A stretch of DNA of 64,000 nt. Origin: Pseudomonas asiatica. Its GTDB lineage: Bacteria; Pseudomonadota; Gammaproteobacteria; Pseudomonadales; Pseudomonadaceae. Below are positions 45,748-56,169 of this stretch, piece by piece. The stretch spans positions 810,001-874,000 of the forward strand of contig NZ_CP157874.1 of assembly GCF_040214835.1 (NCBI RefSeq), written 5' to 3'. Numbering within the stretch: the stretch's first letter is position 1; each line of letters starts with the position of its first letter. A model generated the notes under the pieces. That model saw nothing but the letters and a program-made list of their open reading frames with translations, did no database searches and was not told where the DNA came from. The position numbers and the translations under genes were made by a program.

Positions 45748-46577
45748 TGACCATCATCGCCAGCCTGCTGCGCAACGCGCAGTTGCCAGAATCGCCCACC
45801 GAGCGGCTGGATGCCGAGCTGCTGTTGGCCGCGGCCATCGGCAAGTCGCGCAGCTACCTGCACACCTGGCCCGAGCGAATCGTCAGCAGCGAAGATGCCG
45901 AGACCTATGCCGGCTACCTGCAGCGCCGCCGTGGCGGCGAACCGGTCGCCTACATTCTCGGGCTGCAGGGCTTCTGGAAGATCGACCTGGAGGTGGCGCC
46001 GCATACCCTGATCCCGCGGCCGGATACCGAGCTGCTGGTCGAAGCCGCGCTTGAACTGCAACCCGCCACGCCGGCCAAGGTCCTTGACCTGGGCACCGGC
46101 ACCGGCGCGATTGCCCTGGCCCTGGCCAGCGATCGCCCGGCCTGGCAGGTAACTGCAGTGGACCGGGTGGAGGAGGCCGCCGCCCTGGCCGAGCGCAATC
46201 GCCAGCGCCTGGGCCTGGCGAACGCCCAGGTACGGCTCAGCCACTGGTTCGACAGCCTGGCCGGCGAGCGTTTCGACCTGATTGTCAGCAACCCGCCCTA
46301 CATCGCCGCCGCAGACCCGCACCTGGTCGCCGGTGATGTACGCTTCGAACCCAGCAGCGCGCTGGTGGCCGGCGATGATGGCCTGGACGACTTGCGCGTG
46401 ATCGCTGCCCAGGCCCCCGCGCACCTGGTGCCGGGTGGCTGGTTGCTGCTGGAGCACGGCTACGATCAGGCAGTGGCGGTGCGCGCCTTGCTGGCTGAAC
46501 AAGGCTTCATCGAGGTCGCCAGCCGCACGGACCTGGGCGGCCATGAACGCATTACCCTGGGGCGCCTGCCATGCTGA
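45747..46577 (+). CDS. prmC: Release factor glutamine methyltransferase
   Basis: 276 residues. SAM-binding VLDLGTGTGAIALALA and catalytic NPPY in IVSNPPYIAA. Methylates the glutamine of the GGQ loop in the release factor encoded just upstream. Confidence 0.96.
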   Translation: MTIIASLLRNAQLPESPTERLDAELLLAAAIGKSRSYLHTWPERIVSSEDAETYAGYLQRRRGGEPVAYILGLQGFWKIDLEVAPHTLIPRPDTELLVEAALELQPATPAKVLDLGTGTGAIALALASDRPAWQVTAVDRVEEAAALAERNRQRLGLANAQVRLSHWFDSLAGERFDLIVSNPPYIAAADPHLVAGDVRFEPSSALVAGDDGLDDLRVIAAQAPAHLVPGGWLLLEHGYDQAVAVRALLAEQGFIEVASRTDLGGHERITLGRLPC

Positions 46578-47326
46578 GTGATCAGGAACTGCTGCGTTAC
46601 AGCCGGCAGGTATTGCTGGCCCAGATCGACATCGACGGCCAGTTGCGGCTCAAGCAGAGCAAGGCGCTGATCGTCGGGCTCGGTGGCCTTGGCTCGCCAG
46701 TCGCCTTGTACCTGGCCGCTGCCGGGGTGGGTGAGCTGCACCTGGCCGACTTCGACACCGTCGACCTGACCAACCTGCAACGCCAGGTGATCCACGACAG
46801 TGCGAGCGTCGGCATGAGCAAGGTCGATTCGGCCTTGCAGCGCTTGCAGGCGATCAACCCGGAAATCAGCCTGGTTGCCCATCGCCAGGCTCTGGACGAG
46901 GACTCGCTGGCGGCAGCGGTGGCAGCAGTGGACCTGGTGCTGGACTGCTCTGACAATTTCGGTACCCGCGAGGCGGTCAACGTCGCCTGTGTCGCGGCTG
47001 GCAAGCCGCTGGTCAGCGGTGCGGCGATCCGCCTGGAAGGGCAGTTGTCGGTATTCGACCCACGGCGTGACTACAGCCCTTGCTACCACTGCCTGTACGG
47101 CCATGGTAGCGAAGCCGAACTGACCTGCAGCGAAGCCGGTGTGATCGGCCCGCTGGTGGGCCTGGTGGGCAGCCTGCAGGCGCTGGAGGCGATGAAGCTG
47201 CTGGCCGGGTTCGGCGAGCCGCTGGTCGGCCGCCTGCTGCTGATCGATGCTCTCGGCACTCGTATCCGCGAGCTACGGGTCAAGCGCGACCCGGCCTGTG
47301 CGGTCTGCGGCAAGCGCGATGGCTGA
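46571..47326 (+). CDS. moeB: Molybdopterin-synthase adenylyltransferase MoeB
   Basis: 251 residues, E1-like fold. Nucleotide loop [19 protein letters not shown], Arg finger near LQRQVIHD, zinc pairs in YHCLYG and CAVCGKRDG. Activates the C-terminus of a sulfur carrier protein (MoaD or ThiS type). Overlaps prmC by 7 bp and murI by 8 bp. Confidence 0.92.
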   Translation: MLSDQELLRYSRQVLLAQIDIDGQLRLKQSKALIVGLGGLGSPVALYLAAAGVGELHLADFDTVDLTNLQRQVIHDSASVGMSKVDSALQRLQAINPEISLVAHRQALDEDSLAAAVAAVDLVLDCSDNFGTREAVNVACVAAGKPLVSGAAIRLEGQLSVFDPRRDYSPCYHCLYGHGSEAELTCSEAGVIGPLVGLVGSLQALEAMKLLAGFGEPLVGRLLLIDALGTRIRELRVKRDPACAVCGKRDG

Positions 47327-48116
47327 GCGCTCGGCGCCGGTCGGCGTGATGGATTCCGGAGTCGGCGGCTTGTCGGTGCTCGCAGAGATCCAGCGCCTGC
47401 TGCCCAACGAGACGCTGCTGTACGTGGCCGATTGCGGGCACATACCCTACGGCGAGAAGTCGCCCGACTATATCCGTGAGCGTCTCCGACGCATTGCTGC
47501 GTTCTTCCATGAACAGGGTGCCAAGGCCATGGTACTGGCCTGCAATACCGCCACGGTGGCGGCGGTGGCCGACCTGCGCGAGTTGTACCCGACCTGGCCG
47601 CTGGTGGGCATGGAGCCGGCGGTGAAGCCTGCTGCCGCCGCCACGCGCTCGGGCGTGGTCGGTGTGCTGGCCACCACCGGTACCCTGCAGAGCGCCAAGT
47701 TCGCCGCCTTGCTCGACCGCTTTGCCAATGACGTGCAGGTCATCACCCAACCTTGCCCGGGGCTGGTCGAGCTGATCGAGACCGGCGACCTGGCCAGCCC
47801 GGCGCTGCGCCAGCTGCTGCAAGGTTATGTGCAGCCGTTGCTGGCCGCTGGCTGCGACACGTTGATCCTCGGCTGTACCCATTACCCCTTCCTGCGCCCG
47901 TTGCTGGCCGGCATGGTGCCAGCCGACGTGGCCATCATCGACACCGGTGCCGCAGTGGCGCGCCAACTGCAGCGGCTGCTGGGCGCGGATGACCTGCTGG
48001 CCGATGGGCCAGCCCGGGATACCCGCTTCTGGACCAGTGCCGATCCGCAATCACTCAGACAAATCCTACCTTTGCTGTGGCATAAGTCCGACAGTGTGCA
48101 AAGCTTTTCATTGTGA
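47319..48116 (+). CDS. murI: Glutamate racemase
   Basis: 265 residues from ATG 47319. Catalytic cysteines in LACNTATV and [10 protein letters not shown]-terminal [13 protein letters not shown]. Supplies D-glutamate for peptidoglycan. The upstream part of the open frame lies inside moeB and is not coding. Confidence 0.95.
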   Translation: MAERSAPVGVMDSGVGGLSVLAEIQRLLPNETLLYVADCGHIPYGEKSPDYIRERLRRIAAFFHEQGAKAMVLACNTATVAAVADLRELYPTWPLVGMEPAVKPAAAATRSGVVGVLATTGTLQSAKFAALLDRFANDVQVITQPCPGLVELIETGDLASPALRQLLQGYVQPLLAAGCDTLILGCTHYPFLRPLLAGMVPADVAIIDTGAAVARQLQRLLGADDLLADGPARDTRFWTSADPQSLRQILPLLWHKSDSVQSFSL

Positions 48117-48217
48117 AAAAAATGTGAAAAGAAGCTGAACTATCGTACCACTGCCGTTTTCTATCGCTTTGCCTGACATGAGGCGGATACCAATAACAGC
48201 AAAGAAGGATGTTGCTC

Positions 48218-48736
48218 ATGAAGAAGCTGCTTGGCTTGGCGGCGGCTGCCGTCTTCACCCTGGGGCACTCACTGGCGGCGCAGGCTGCCGACGTTTCGTT
48301 TTCGGTGGGGCAGACCGGTGACTCGACCATGGTCTACCGATTGGGGCTGCAATCGAATTGGGACGCGAGCTGGTGGCAGACCAGCGTCGGGCGCCTGACG
48401 GGGTACTGGGATGGGGCCTACACCTATTGGGATGGTGACGAGACCGCGAGCAACCATAGCCTGTCGTTCGCGCCGGTGTTCGTCTACGAGTTTGCCGGGG
48501 AGTCGGTGAAGCCTTATATAGAGGCGGGGATTGGCGTGGCGGCATTCTCCAGCACCGAGCTGGAAGACAACGAGCTGGGCTCGGCATTCCAGTTCGAGGA
48601 CCGTATCGGCTTTGGATTGCGCTTTGCCGGTGGGCATGAGATTGGCGTGCGGGCGATTCACTATTCCAACGCAGGCATCAAGCAGCCCAACGATGGGGTG
48701 GAGAGCTATAGCCTGCATTACCGCATGGCGCTCTGA
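48218..48736 (+). CDS. pagL: PagL-type lipid A 3-O-deacylase
   Basis: 172 residues from ATG 48218 (AAGGA 9 bases away; ATG 48209 would sit on the SD). Signal peptide to about AAQAA, then an eight-strand outer membrane barrel. Active-site pattern H-x-S in AIHYSNAGIKQP and a following Glu (NDGVE). Removes the 3-O acyl chain of lipid A. Confidence 0.87.
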   Translation: MKKLLGLAAAAVFTLGHSLAAQAADVSFSVGQTGDSTMVYRLGLQSNWDASWWQTSVGRLTGYWDGAYTYWDGDETASNHSLSFAPVFVYEFAGESVKPYIEAGIGVAAFSSTELEDNELGSAFQFEDRIGFGLRFAGGHEIGVRAIHYSNAGIKQPNDGVESYSLHYRMAL

Positions 48737-48742
48737 GCTCTC

Positions 48743-48840
48743 CTGTGCCGGCCTCTTCGCGGGTGAACCCGCTCCCACAGCACCCCCTATATCTTGAGTG
48801 CAGTGGTGTACCTGTGGGAGCGGGTTTACCCGCGAAGAAG
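48743..48840. repeat. REP pair, family A
   Basis: Inverted family A units between convergent pagL and the SDR gene; the second unit ends ~20 bp before the SDR stop codon. Confidence 0.85.
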
Positions 48841-48859
48841 GCAGTGCCGATGCCAGGCT

Positions 48860-49558
48860 CTAGCGCGTCAACGGCCACAGGCTATTGAGATCCAAAGCCT
48901 CCAGCACAAGCTCGGGCTCCCTCTGCGGCCACCGCCGCAGCAGTTCTTCTGCCGCATTCTGCGGCGTCCACGCCTCCGGTATCGCCTGCGCCGGTGTCAC
49001 AGGTGTCTTCAACGACTGCGGCCCCACCACGGTCAGCTCAACCCCCTGCGCCTTCAACGCCTGACGCTGCTCGCGCATCCACTGCGGCATGTTGTTCCAG
49101 CCCGCAGGCGCCTGCGTCGGTGCATGCAGCTGCAGCGCCGAATAACGGTTGAACACCGCCATCACCTGCGGTGAGTCACCCTTCGCCAGCAAAGGCAGCG
49201 CTTTGGCCAGGCAATGCTCGCCGGCCAACTGGTTGTCAGTGACGATCGCCTCGAACAACTCGCTGTCCGCCACATCGTCCGCCAGGTAATCACTGGTACC
49301 GGCATTGATGATCAAACCGTCCAGCGCGCACCAGGCATGGCATATCTGCTGGCTGGCCTGGGCCGCCTGGTGTTCTTCGTGCAACTGCCACGGCAAGCGC
49401 AACAGCTGGCTGCCATAGCGTGCAGCCAAGGCATCCAGTGCCTCGCCATGCCTGCCGCTTGCAGCTACCCGGTGTCCTTGCTCGAGTAACCCCTCCACTA
49501 ATGCCAGGCCTAGTCCATTGCCTGCTCCCGTCACCCAGATACTGCGTGCGTTGTTCAA
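48860..49558 (-). CDS. Short-chain dehydrogenase-like protein
   Basis: 232 residues from TTG 49558, which overlaps the photolyase stop as TTGA; no better start keeps the cofactor loop. TGAGNGLG and INAG motifs of SDRs are present, but the usual catalytic Y-x3-K reads YSALQ, without the Lys. It may be a non-canonical or non-enzymatic SDR. Last gene of the MerR-phr unit. Confidence 0.82.
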   Translation of the reverse strand: MNNARSIWVTGAGNGLGLALVEGLLEQGHRVAASGRHGEALDALAARYGSQLLRLPWQLHEEHQAAQASQQICHAWCALDGLIINAGTSDYLADDVADSELFEAIVTDNQLAGEHCLAKALPLLAKGDSPQVMAVFNRYSALQLHAPTQAPAGWNNMPQWMREQRQALKAQGVELTVVGPQSLKTPVTPAQAIPEAWTPQNAAEELLRRWPQREPELVLEALDLNSLWPLTR

Positions 49559-50997
49559 GATGCTGCCCTCTGATCCTGCCGGCGCGGGAGGTTCTTGAAT
49601 GCCTCCAGTGCGCGCTGACGACTGCTGTCGAGATCGACAATTGGACTGTGATAGGAATATCTAGCAAAAAGATCGGCCGACTTCACGGGGAAATGAATGG
49701 CTTTTTCATCCAGCCCCTGCAATTCCGGCAGCCAGTGCCGAATGAAACGCCCCTGCGGGTCGAAACGCTGCGACTGTGAAACCGGGTTGAAGATGCGGAA
49801 ATAGGGCACTGCGTCGGTGCCAGTGGACGCGCTCCACTGCCAGCCACCGTTGTTGGCGGCCAGGTCGCCGTCTATCAGGTGGCGCATGAAATGCCGCTCG
49901 CCCTTGCGCCAGTCGATCAACAGGTTCTTGCTGAGGAACATGGCCACGATCATGCGCAGGCGGTTGTGCATCCACCCGGTATCCAGCAGTTGGCGCATGG
50001 CGGCGTCGATGATCGGGAAGCCGGTCCGGCCCTGTTCCCAGGCTTCGAGGTCGGCCGGTGCATCGCGCCAGGGCAGGGCTTCGGTCTGGGCGCGGAAGGC
50101 GCGGTGACGCGAGACCTGTGGATAACCGGTCAGGATGTGTTTGTAGAATTCGCGCCAGAGCAGCTCGTTGATCCAGGTTTGCACGCCGCTGCTGCCGCTG
50201 TCGAACTCGCCGCGGTTGCTGGCCAGGGCGCCGTGCAGGCACTGGCGCGGTGAAATCACGCCTGCGGCCAGGTAGGCCGAGAGCTGGCTGGTGCCGGGCT
50301 TGGCAGGCAAGTCGCGCAGCTGTTGGTAGTCGTCGATGGTTTCGTCGAGAAAACGGGTCAGCCGCGCCTGCGCTTCGGCTTCGCCGGCCGGCCAGTGGTC
50401 GCGCAGTGCTTGCGCGGGTTTTTCGAAACCGTCCACGTGCTGGGGGATCGGGTCGCTGCTGACCTGCAGCGGTGCCTGGCGTTTCACCCGCTGGGCCAGC
50501 GCGGGGAGGCCGCGGTGCAGGTGCTCCAGGCAGTTCTTCTTGAACTGGCTGAACACCTGGAAGTAGTCGCCGCTGCGGGTAAGGATGGTGCCAGGGCGGA
50601 ACAACAGCTGGTCGAGGTGGCTGTGGGCCTGGATGGACGACTTTTCCAGCAGCGCGCGGGTGGCCTCGTCGCGACGTTGCTCGTTGATGCCGTACTCCTC
50701 GTTCCAGTGCACGCTTTGCACCTGATGCTGGCGGCAGACATCGAGTACGGCCTGTGGCGCCTGGTCCCAGGTGTCGATCCTGCGGATCAGCAGGGGGATG
50801 TTCAGGCGCTCCAGCGCCTGGCGCAGGTCGCGCAGGTTGCGCAGCCAGAAGTCGACTTTGCAGGCGGCGTCGTCGTGGGCCAGCCATTGCCCGGGGCTGA
50901 CCAGCCACAGGGCGAGGGCCGGGCCGCGTTCGCTGGCGGCGCTTAGCGCGGTGTTGTCATCGATGCGCAGGTCGCTGCGCAGCCAGGTCAGGTGCAT
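49555..50997 (-). CDS. phr: Deoxyribodipyrimidine photolyase
   Basis: 480 residues. N-terminal antenna domain (LTWLRSDLRIDDNTAL) and FAD domain with ELLWREFYKHIL and the TGWMHNRLRMIVAMFLSKNL region; class I CPD type. Repairs UV dimers with blue light. Overlaps the MerR regulator gene by 10 bp, so both are co-expressed. Confidence 0.94.
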   Translation of the reverse strand: MHLTWLRSDLRIDDNTALSAASERGPALALWLVSPGQWLAHDDAACKVDFWLRNLRDLRQALERLNIPLLIRRIDTWDQAPQAVLDVCRQHQVQSVHWNEEYGINEQRRDEATRALLEKSSIQAHSHLDQLLFRPGTILTRSGDYFQVFSQFKKNCLEHLHRGLPALAQRVKRQAPLQVSSDPIPQHVDGFEKPAQALRDHWPAGEAEAQARLTRFLDETIDDYQQLRDLPAKPGTSQLSAYLAAGVISPRQCLHGALASNRGEFDSGSSGVQTWINELLWREFYKHILTGYPQVSRHRAFRAQTEALPWRDAPADLEAWEQGRTGFPIIDAAMRQLLDTGWMHNRLRMIVAMFLSKNLLIDWRKGERHFMRHLIDGDLAANNGGWQWSASTGTDAVPYFRIFNPVSQSQRFDPQGRFIRHWLPELQGLDEKAIHFPVKSADLFARYSYHSPIVDLDSSRQRALEAFKNLPRRQDQRAAS

Positions 50998-51887
50998 GGT
51001 GCGGTCATCTCTCCAGGCTGGCGGTCATGGGCTTGCAGCAAACGCAATGCCGCCTGTGGGGTATCGAACAGGGCAAGGTTGGGCAGCCTGAGGGCACGCA
51101 GCCGGGCTTCGTGCAGCGCCAGCATCGGCCCGCCGGCAAGGGTCGGTACGCGCAGGTTGGACAGGGTGCGTTGCAGCGCCTTGTCATCGATGCGTGGCCC
51201 CAGGTGCAGCAGCACGGCGCGCGGCTTGAGCATGGTGACGGCGCGTTGCAGGTGCGCGCCGGCAATGGTGTGCTCCAGTACTTCGACCGGCAGGCCGTTA
51301 CTGGTGAACAGCCAGGCGCACAACCACAAACCGGGGCTGAAGGTGTGTTCGCTGTCTTCGGTCAGCAAGATGGCAGGGCCTTGCAGCAACTGGTTGTCGT
51401 GGTAGACCCGGGCGCCCAGCTTGCTGCGCAGCCAGCTGTGGAAAAACACCTGCTCCAGCCGTGCATTGAAATAGTTGCGCCAGCGCAGGTCGAGGAGGTC
51501 GAGCAGCGGCAACAGCAATTGCTCGCACAGGGTGACAGCCGGGTACAGGGCCATCGCCTGGTTGAGCTGCTGGTCGAGGGCGCGCTGCGACAGCGTGGCG
51601 ATGGCCTCGACCAGTTGGAACTGCCGGGCTTGCCAGTCGCCTTTCGGTGGCGTGCTGGCCGGTTTGTCGAGCAGCTCGCGTACCTGGCCGACGGAGGCGC
51701 CGCGTTGCAGCCAGGCGAGGATCGCCTCGACGCGTTCGACCTGCTCCAGCGGATACAGGCGATGGCCCTTGGCGGTACGCTGGGGCTTGAGCAGGCCGTA
51801 GCGGCGCTCCCAGGCGCGCAGGGTGACGGGATTGACGCCCGTGCGGCGAGCCAGTTCGCCGATGGGCAACAGGATTTCAGACGGCAT
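50988..51887 (-). CDS. MerR-family regulator, class II LitR type (PplR1-like)
   Basis: 299 residues. N-terminal MerR helix (IGELARRTGVNPVTLRAWERRYG), then a B12-binding-like C-terminal domain. The usual D/E-x-H-x2-G cobalamin motif is altered (EHTFSPG), so it should not bind B12 as CarH does. From memory, class II LitR proteins in P. putida control light-induced genes including phr. Candidate binding sites lie at 52861-52890, 52911-52940 and 53980-54010. Overlaps the DUF523 gene by 11 bp. Confidence 0.82.
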   Translation of the reverse strand: MPSEILLPIGELARRTGVNPVTLRAWERRYGLLKPQRTAKGHRLYPLEQVERVEAILAWLQRGASVGQVRELLDKPASTPPKGDWQARQFQLVEAIATLSQRALDQQLNQAMALYPAVTLCEQLLLPLLDLLDLRWRNYFNARLEQVFFHSWLRSKLGARVYHDNQLLQGPAILLTEDSEHTFSPGLWLCAWLFTSNGLPVEVLEHTIAGAHLQRAVTMLKPRAVLLHLGPRIDDKALQRTLSNLRVPTLAGGPMLALHEARLRALRLPNLALFDTPQAALRLLQAHDRQPGEMTAPCT

Positions 51888-52845
51888 TGCGCAGGCCCAG
51901 GCGCTCGGGGTGCGGCTGCAGGTAGGCCTGCTGCTGCAGATACGGGTCGGGGTGCTTGCGCAAATGGTGCTTGAGCAGGGTCAGCGGCACTACCAGCGGT
52001 ACCACGCCTTGCTGGTATTGGCCGATGATGGCTTGCAGCTCGGCTTTGTCCTGCTGTGTGAGGGTGTCCTTGAAGTAGCCGCTCAGATGCTGCAGCACGT
52101 TGCAATGAGTGCCACGGCTGGCACAGCGACGCAGGGCCTGCATCAGCTGGCTGAAATAGCGCGGGCCGATGCTTTGCGGGTCATCATCCTTGCTCATGCT
52201 GCCGAGCAGGCGCCCAAGGCTGCGGTAGGCCTGCGGGTTGTTGGCCATCAGCAGGTACTTGTAGCGCGAGTGGAACCGCACCAGGGCGCCACGGCTCAGG
52301 CCTTCGGCCAGCAGGCGCTGCCAGTCGGCATAGGCGTACACACGGCTGATGAAGTTCTCGCGCAGCACAGGGTCGTGCAGGCGGCCTTCTTCTTCCACCG
52401 GCAGATCCGGGCGCCGTGCGCAGAACGCCTGGGCATACACGCCCCGCCCACCGTGGAAGGCCGGGTGGCCATTGTCCTGGTACACCTTGACCCGCTCCAG
52501 GCCACAGGAAGGCGATTTCTGCATGAAGATGTAGCCGCAGATATCGTCGAGTTCGGCTGCCATTTGCTCGCCGTAGTTGCGCAGCGGGCCGGTCAGGTCC
52601 ATGCCGGGGTTACGGGTGCCTACCACTTCCGGCTGCTCGGGGTTGCCGACCAGTCGGATCGGGTCGCGCGGCACGCCCAGGCCGATGGCCACTTCCGGGC
52701 ACACCGGCAACCAGTCGAAATGTTCCTCGAGTTGCATACGGCACAGGTCGGAGGCCTTGTGGCCACCGTTATAGCGCACGCTGTGCCCGGTCAGGCAGGC
52801 GCTGATGGCGATACGCGGCTTGCTGTGGGCAAATGAGTCGTGCAT
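51877..52845 (-). CDS. DUF523 and DUF1722 domain protein
   Basis: 322 residues. N-terminal DUF523 (ISACLTGHSVRYNGGHK, PEVAIGLGVPRDPIRLV, KSPSCG) and C-terminal DUF1722 from about 190. Cysteines in ACLTG and SPSCG may be functional. Function unknown; it recurs with photolyase genes. Strong SD GGAGG. First gene of the operon with MerR, phr and SDR. Confidence 0.85.
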   Translation of the reverse strand: MHDSFAHSKPRIAISACLTGHSVRYNGGHKASDLCRMQLEEHFDWLPVCPEVAIGLGVPRDPIRLVGNPEQPEVVGTRNPGMDLTGPLRNYGEQMAAELDDICGYIFMQKSPSCGLERVKVYQDNGHPAFHGGRGVYAQAFCARRPDLPVEEEGRLHDPVLRENFISRVYAYADWQRLLAEGLSRGALVRFHSRYKYLLMANNPQAYRSLGRLLGSMSKDDDPQSIGPRYFSQLMQALRRCASRGTHCNVLQHLSGYFKDTLTQQDKAELQAIIGQYQQGVVPLVVPLTLLKHHLRKHPDPYLQQQAYLQPHPERLGLRNAV

Positions 52846-52860
52846 GGGCTGCCTCCAAAA

Positions 52861-52890
52861 ACCTGTACGAGACTAAAAAATTGTACAGGT
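52861..52890. promoter_or_regulatory. Candidate light-regulator operator 1
   Basis: Perfect inverted repeat ACCTGTAC-N14-GTACAGGT, 16 bp before the DUF523 start codon. Inner form TGTACG-N12-TGTACA fits the T(G/A)TACA-N12-TGTA(C/T)A pattern I recall for P. putida class II LitR. Same spacing as the two other sites. Confidence 0.65.
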
Positions 52891-52910
52891 TCATTCCAGC
52901 ACAGCCCGGA

Positions 52911-52940
52911 AGTTATGCAAACCAGTTTTTTTGTATAACC
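52911..52940. promoter_or_regulatory. Candidate light-regulator operator 2
   Basis: AGTTATGC-N14-GTATAACC, inner TATGCA-N12-TGTATA. Exactly 50 bp from operator 1 and in the same gap. Left arm has two mismatches to a perfect palindrome. Confidence 0.55.
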
Positions 52941-52945
52941 CTACA

Positions 52946-53971
<1,026 letters not shown>

Positions 53972-53979
53972 TCAGGCAA

Positions 53980-54010
53980 ACCTGTACAATGCTCAAATGT
54001 TGTATAAGGT
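53980..54010. promoter_or_regulatory. Candidate light-regulator operator 3
   Basis: ACCTGTAC-N14-GTATAAGGT; the inner part TGTACA-N12-TGTATA matches the pattern fully. It lies between the divergent FAD oxidoreductase and TIGR01777 genes, so it could serve both. Confidence 0.65.
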
Positions 54011-54119
54011 TATTCCGTGTTGGCAGGCAGGTTGGCCTATGTTTATCCGAGAGCGTCGGGTCAAAAAAGTGCCTTGATGTTAAAAATAGACCACCGCCGC
54101 ATTCTGCGAGGACACAGCC

Positions 54120-55025
54120 ATGCATATATTGCTGACAGGCGGCACCGGGTTGATTGGCAAGCACCTGTGCCAGTACTGGCTCGGCCAGGGTCATCGCCTG
54201 ACGGTATGGAGCCGGCGACCTGAGCAGGTGCCCCAAATTTGTGGGAACGGCGTGCGTGGCATTGCCCGCCTGGAGCAACTGGAGGCGGATGATCATCTGG
54301 ACGCAGTGATCAACCTGGCCGGTGCGCCGATTGCCGATCGGCCCTGGACGGCGGCCCGGCGCAACCTGCTGTGGGCCAGCCGCGTCACCCTTACCGAGCA
54401 GTTGCTGGCTTGGCTGGGCAGCCGCGAGCAGCGCCCGGAAGTGCTGATCTCCGGCTCTGCGGTGGGCTGGTATGGAGACGGTGGCGAACGCGAGCTGACC
54501 GAGGCTTCACCGCCGGTGCGCGAAGATTTTGCCAGCCAGCTGTGCATTGCCTGGGAAGAGACAGCGCTGCGTTCCCAGGCCCAGGGCATTCGCGTGGTGC
54601 TGGTGCGTACCGGGTTGGTTCTGGCCAGTGATGGCGGCTTTTTGTCGCGCCTGCGCCTGCCCTTCAAACTGGGGCTGGGCGGGCCTTTGGGCGACGGGCG
54701 GCAGTGGATGCCTTGGGTCCATATAGAAGACCAGGTCGCCCTGATTGATTTTCTCTTGCAGCACAAGGATGCCAGCGGTCCTTATAATGCCTGCGCCCCG
54801 GAGCCGGTGCGCAACCGCGAGTTCGCCAGGCGCCTTGGCCGCACCTTGCACCGGCCGGCGCTGCTGCCAGTGCCGGCACTGCTGCTCAAGGCCGGGCTGG
54901 GTGAGCTGTCGACCCTGCTGCTCGGCGGGCAGCGCGCCCGCCCGTTACGCTTGCTGGCGGCAGGCTTCACTTTCCGCTTCAACGATTTGCAATCGGCCCT
55001 GGACAACCTGTCCAGTCGCCTCTGA
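54120..55025 (+). CDS. TIGR01777 family NAD-dependent epimerase-like protein
   Basis: 301 residues. [18 protein letters not shown] at the N-terminus and a DUF1731 C-terminal part ([18 protein letters not shown]). YfcH/SulA-like extended SDR; reaction unknown. SD GAGG before ATG 54120. 13 bp before hemH, with which it may be co-transcribed. Confidence 0.88.
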   Translation: MHILLTGGTGLIGKHLCQYWLGQGHRLTVWSRRPEQVPQICGNGVRGIARLEQLEADDHLDAVINLAGAPIADRPWTAARRNLLWASRVTLTEQLLAWLGSREQRPEVLISGSAVGWYGDGGERELTEASPPVREDFASQLCIAWEETALRSQAQGIRVVLVRTGLVLASDGGFLSRLRLPFKLGLGGPLGDGRQWMPWVHIEDQVALIDFLLQHKDASGPYNACAPEPVRNREFARRLGRTLHRPALLPVPALLLKAGLGELSTLLLGGQRARPLRLLAAGFTFRFNDLQSALDNLSSRL

Positions 55026-55038
55026 CATAGGACGCTGC

Positions 55039-56052
55039 ATGACCGATCACGCCCTGCTGCTGGTCAACCTAGGTTCCCCGGCCTCCACCTCGGTGGCCGA
55101 TGTGCGCCGCTACCTCAACCAGTTCCTCATGGACCCGTACGTGATCGACCTGCCCTGGCCGGTGCGGCGCCTGCTGGTGTCGCTGATCCTGGTCAAGCGC
55201 CCGGAGCAGTCGGCGCACGCCTATGGCTCGATCTGGTGGGAGGAGGGCTCGCCGCTGGTGGTGCTGACCCGTCGCCTGCAGGCGGCGATGGTCGAGCACT
55301 GGCCCCATGGCCCGGTGGAGATTGCCATGCGCTATGGCCAGCCGGCCTTGCCCGAGGTACTGGAGCGCCTGGTGGCACAGGGTGTGCGCAAGGTGACCCT
55401 TGCGCCGCTGTACCCGCAGTTCGCCGACAGCACGGTGACCACTGTGGTGGAACTGGCCAGGCAGACGGTCAATGAACGCCAGTTGCCGTTGCAGCTGCGC
55501 GTGCTGCAGCCGTTCTACGAGCACCCGGACTACATCGAGGCACTGGTCGCCAGCGCCCGGCCTTACCTGGAGCAGGATTACGATCACCTGTTGCTGAGCT
55601 TCCATGGCTTGCCGGAGCGGCACCTGAAGAAGCTGGACCCGACCGGCAAGCATGACTTCCAGGCGGCCGACTGCTGCAAGGATGCCAGTGCCGATATGCG
55701 CGCGGTGTGCTACCGCGGGCAGTGCCTGGCAACGGCCAGGGCCTTTGCGCAGAAAATGGGCATACCCGATGGCAAATGGTCGGTGTCGTTCCAGTCACGG
55801 CTGGGGCGGGCCAAGTGGATCGAACCCTATACCGAGGCGCGGCTGGACGAGCTGGCCAAGGCCGGGGTGAAGAAGCTGCTGGTAATGTGCCCGGCGTTCG
55901 TGGCCGATTGCATCGAAACCCTGGAAGAGATCGGCATGCGCGGGAGCGAGCAGTTTGTCGAGGCCGGCGGGCAGGAGCTGGTGCTGGTGCCTTGCCTGAA
56001 TGATCACCCGGAGTGGGTGAAGGCGCTGGCGGGAATGTGCGAAAAGGCCTGA
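55039..56052 (+). CDS. hemH: Ferrochelatase
   Basis: 337 residues from ATG 55039. Catalytic His in [13 protein letters not shown] and acidic channel in [13 protein letters not shown], with [17 protein letters not shown]. Inserts Fe2+ into protoporphyrin IX, last step of haem synthesis. The longer frame upstream lies in the TIGR01777 gene and is not coding. Confidence 0.95.
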   Translation: MTDHALLLVNLGSPASTSVADVRRYLNQFLMDPYVIDLPWPVRRLLVSLILVKRPEQSAHAYGSIWWEEGSPLVVLTRRLQAAMVEHWPHGPVEIAMRYGQPALPEVLERLVAQGVRKVTLAPLYPQFADSTVTTVVELARQTVNERQLPLQLRVLQPFYEHPDYIEALVASARPYLEQDYDHLLLSFHGLPERHLKKLDPTGKHDFQAADCCKDASADMRAVCYRGQCLATARAFAQKMGIPDGKWSVSFQSRLGRAKWIEPYTEARLDELAKAGVKKLLVMCPAFVADCIETLEEIGMRGSEQFVEAGGQELVLVPCLNDHPEWVKALAGMCEKA

Positions 56053-56057
56053 TTTGC

Positions 56058-56163
56058 CGGGGCTGCTTTGCAGCCCTGTCGCGACACAAGGCCGCTCCTA
56101 CAGGGGACCGCGATCTCTTTGTAGGAGCGGCCTTGTGTCGCGACAGGGCCGCAAAGCGGCCCC
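56058..56163. repeat. REP pair, family B
   Basis: Arms with core GTCGCGACACAAGGCCGCTCC and inverse, plus flanking GCTTTGCAGC/GCAAAGC stretches. Differs from family A in the loop-side sequence. At the convergent hemH/uraA junction. Confidence 0.85.
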
Positions 56164-56169
56164 AGGATC

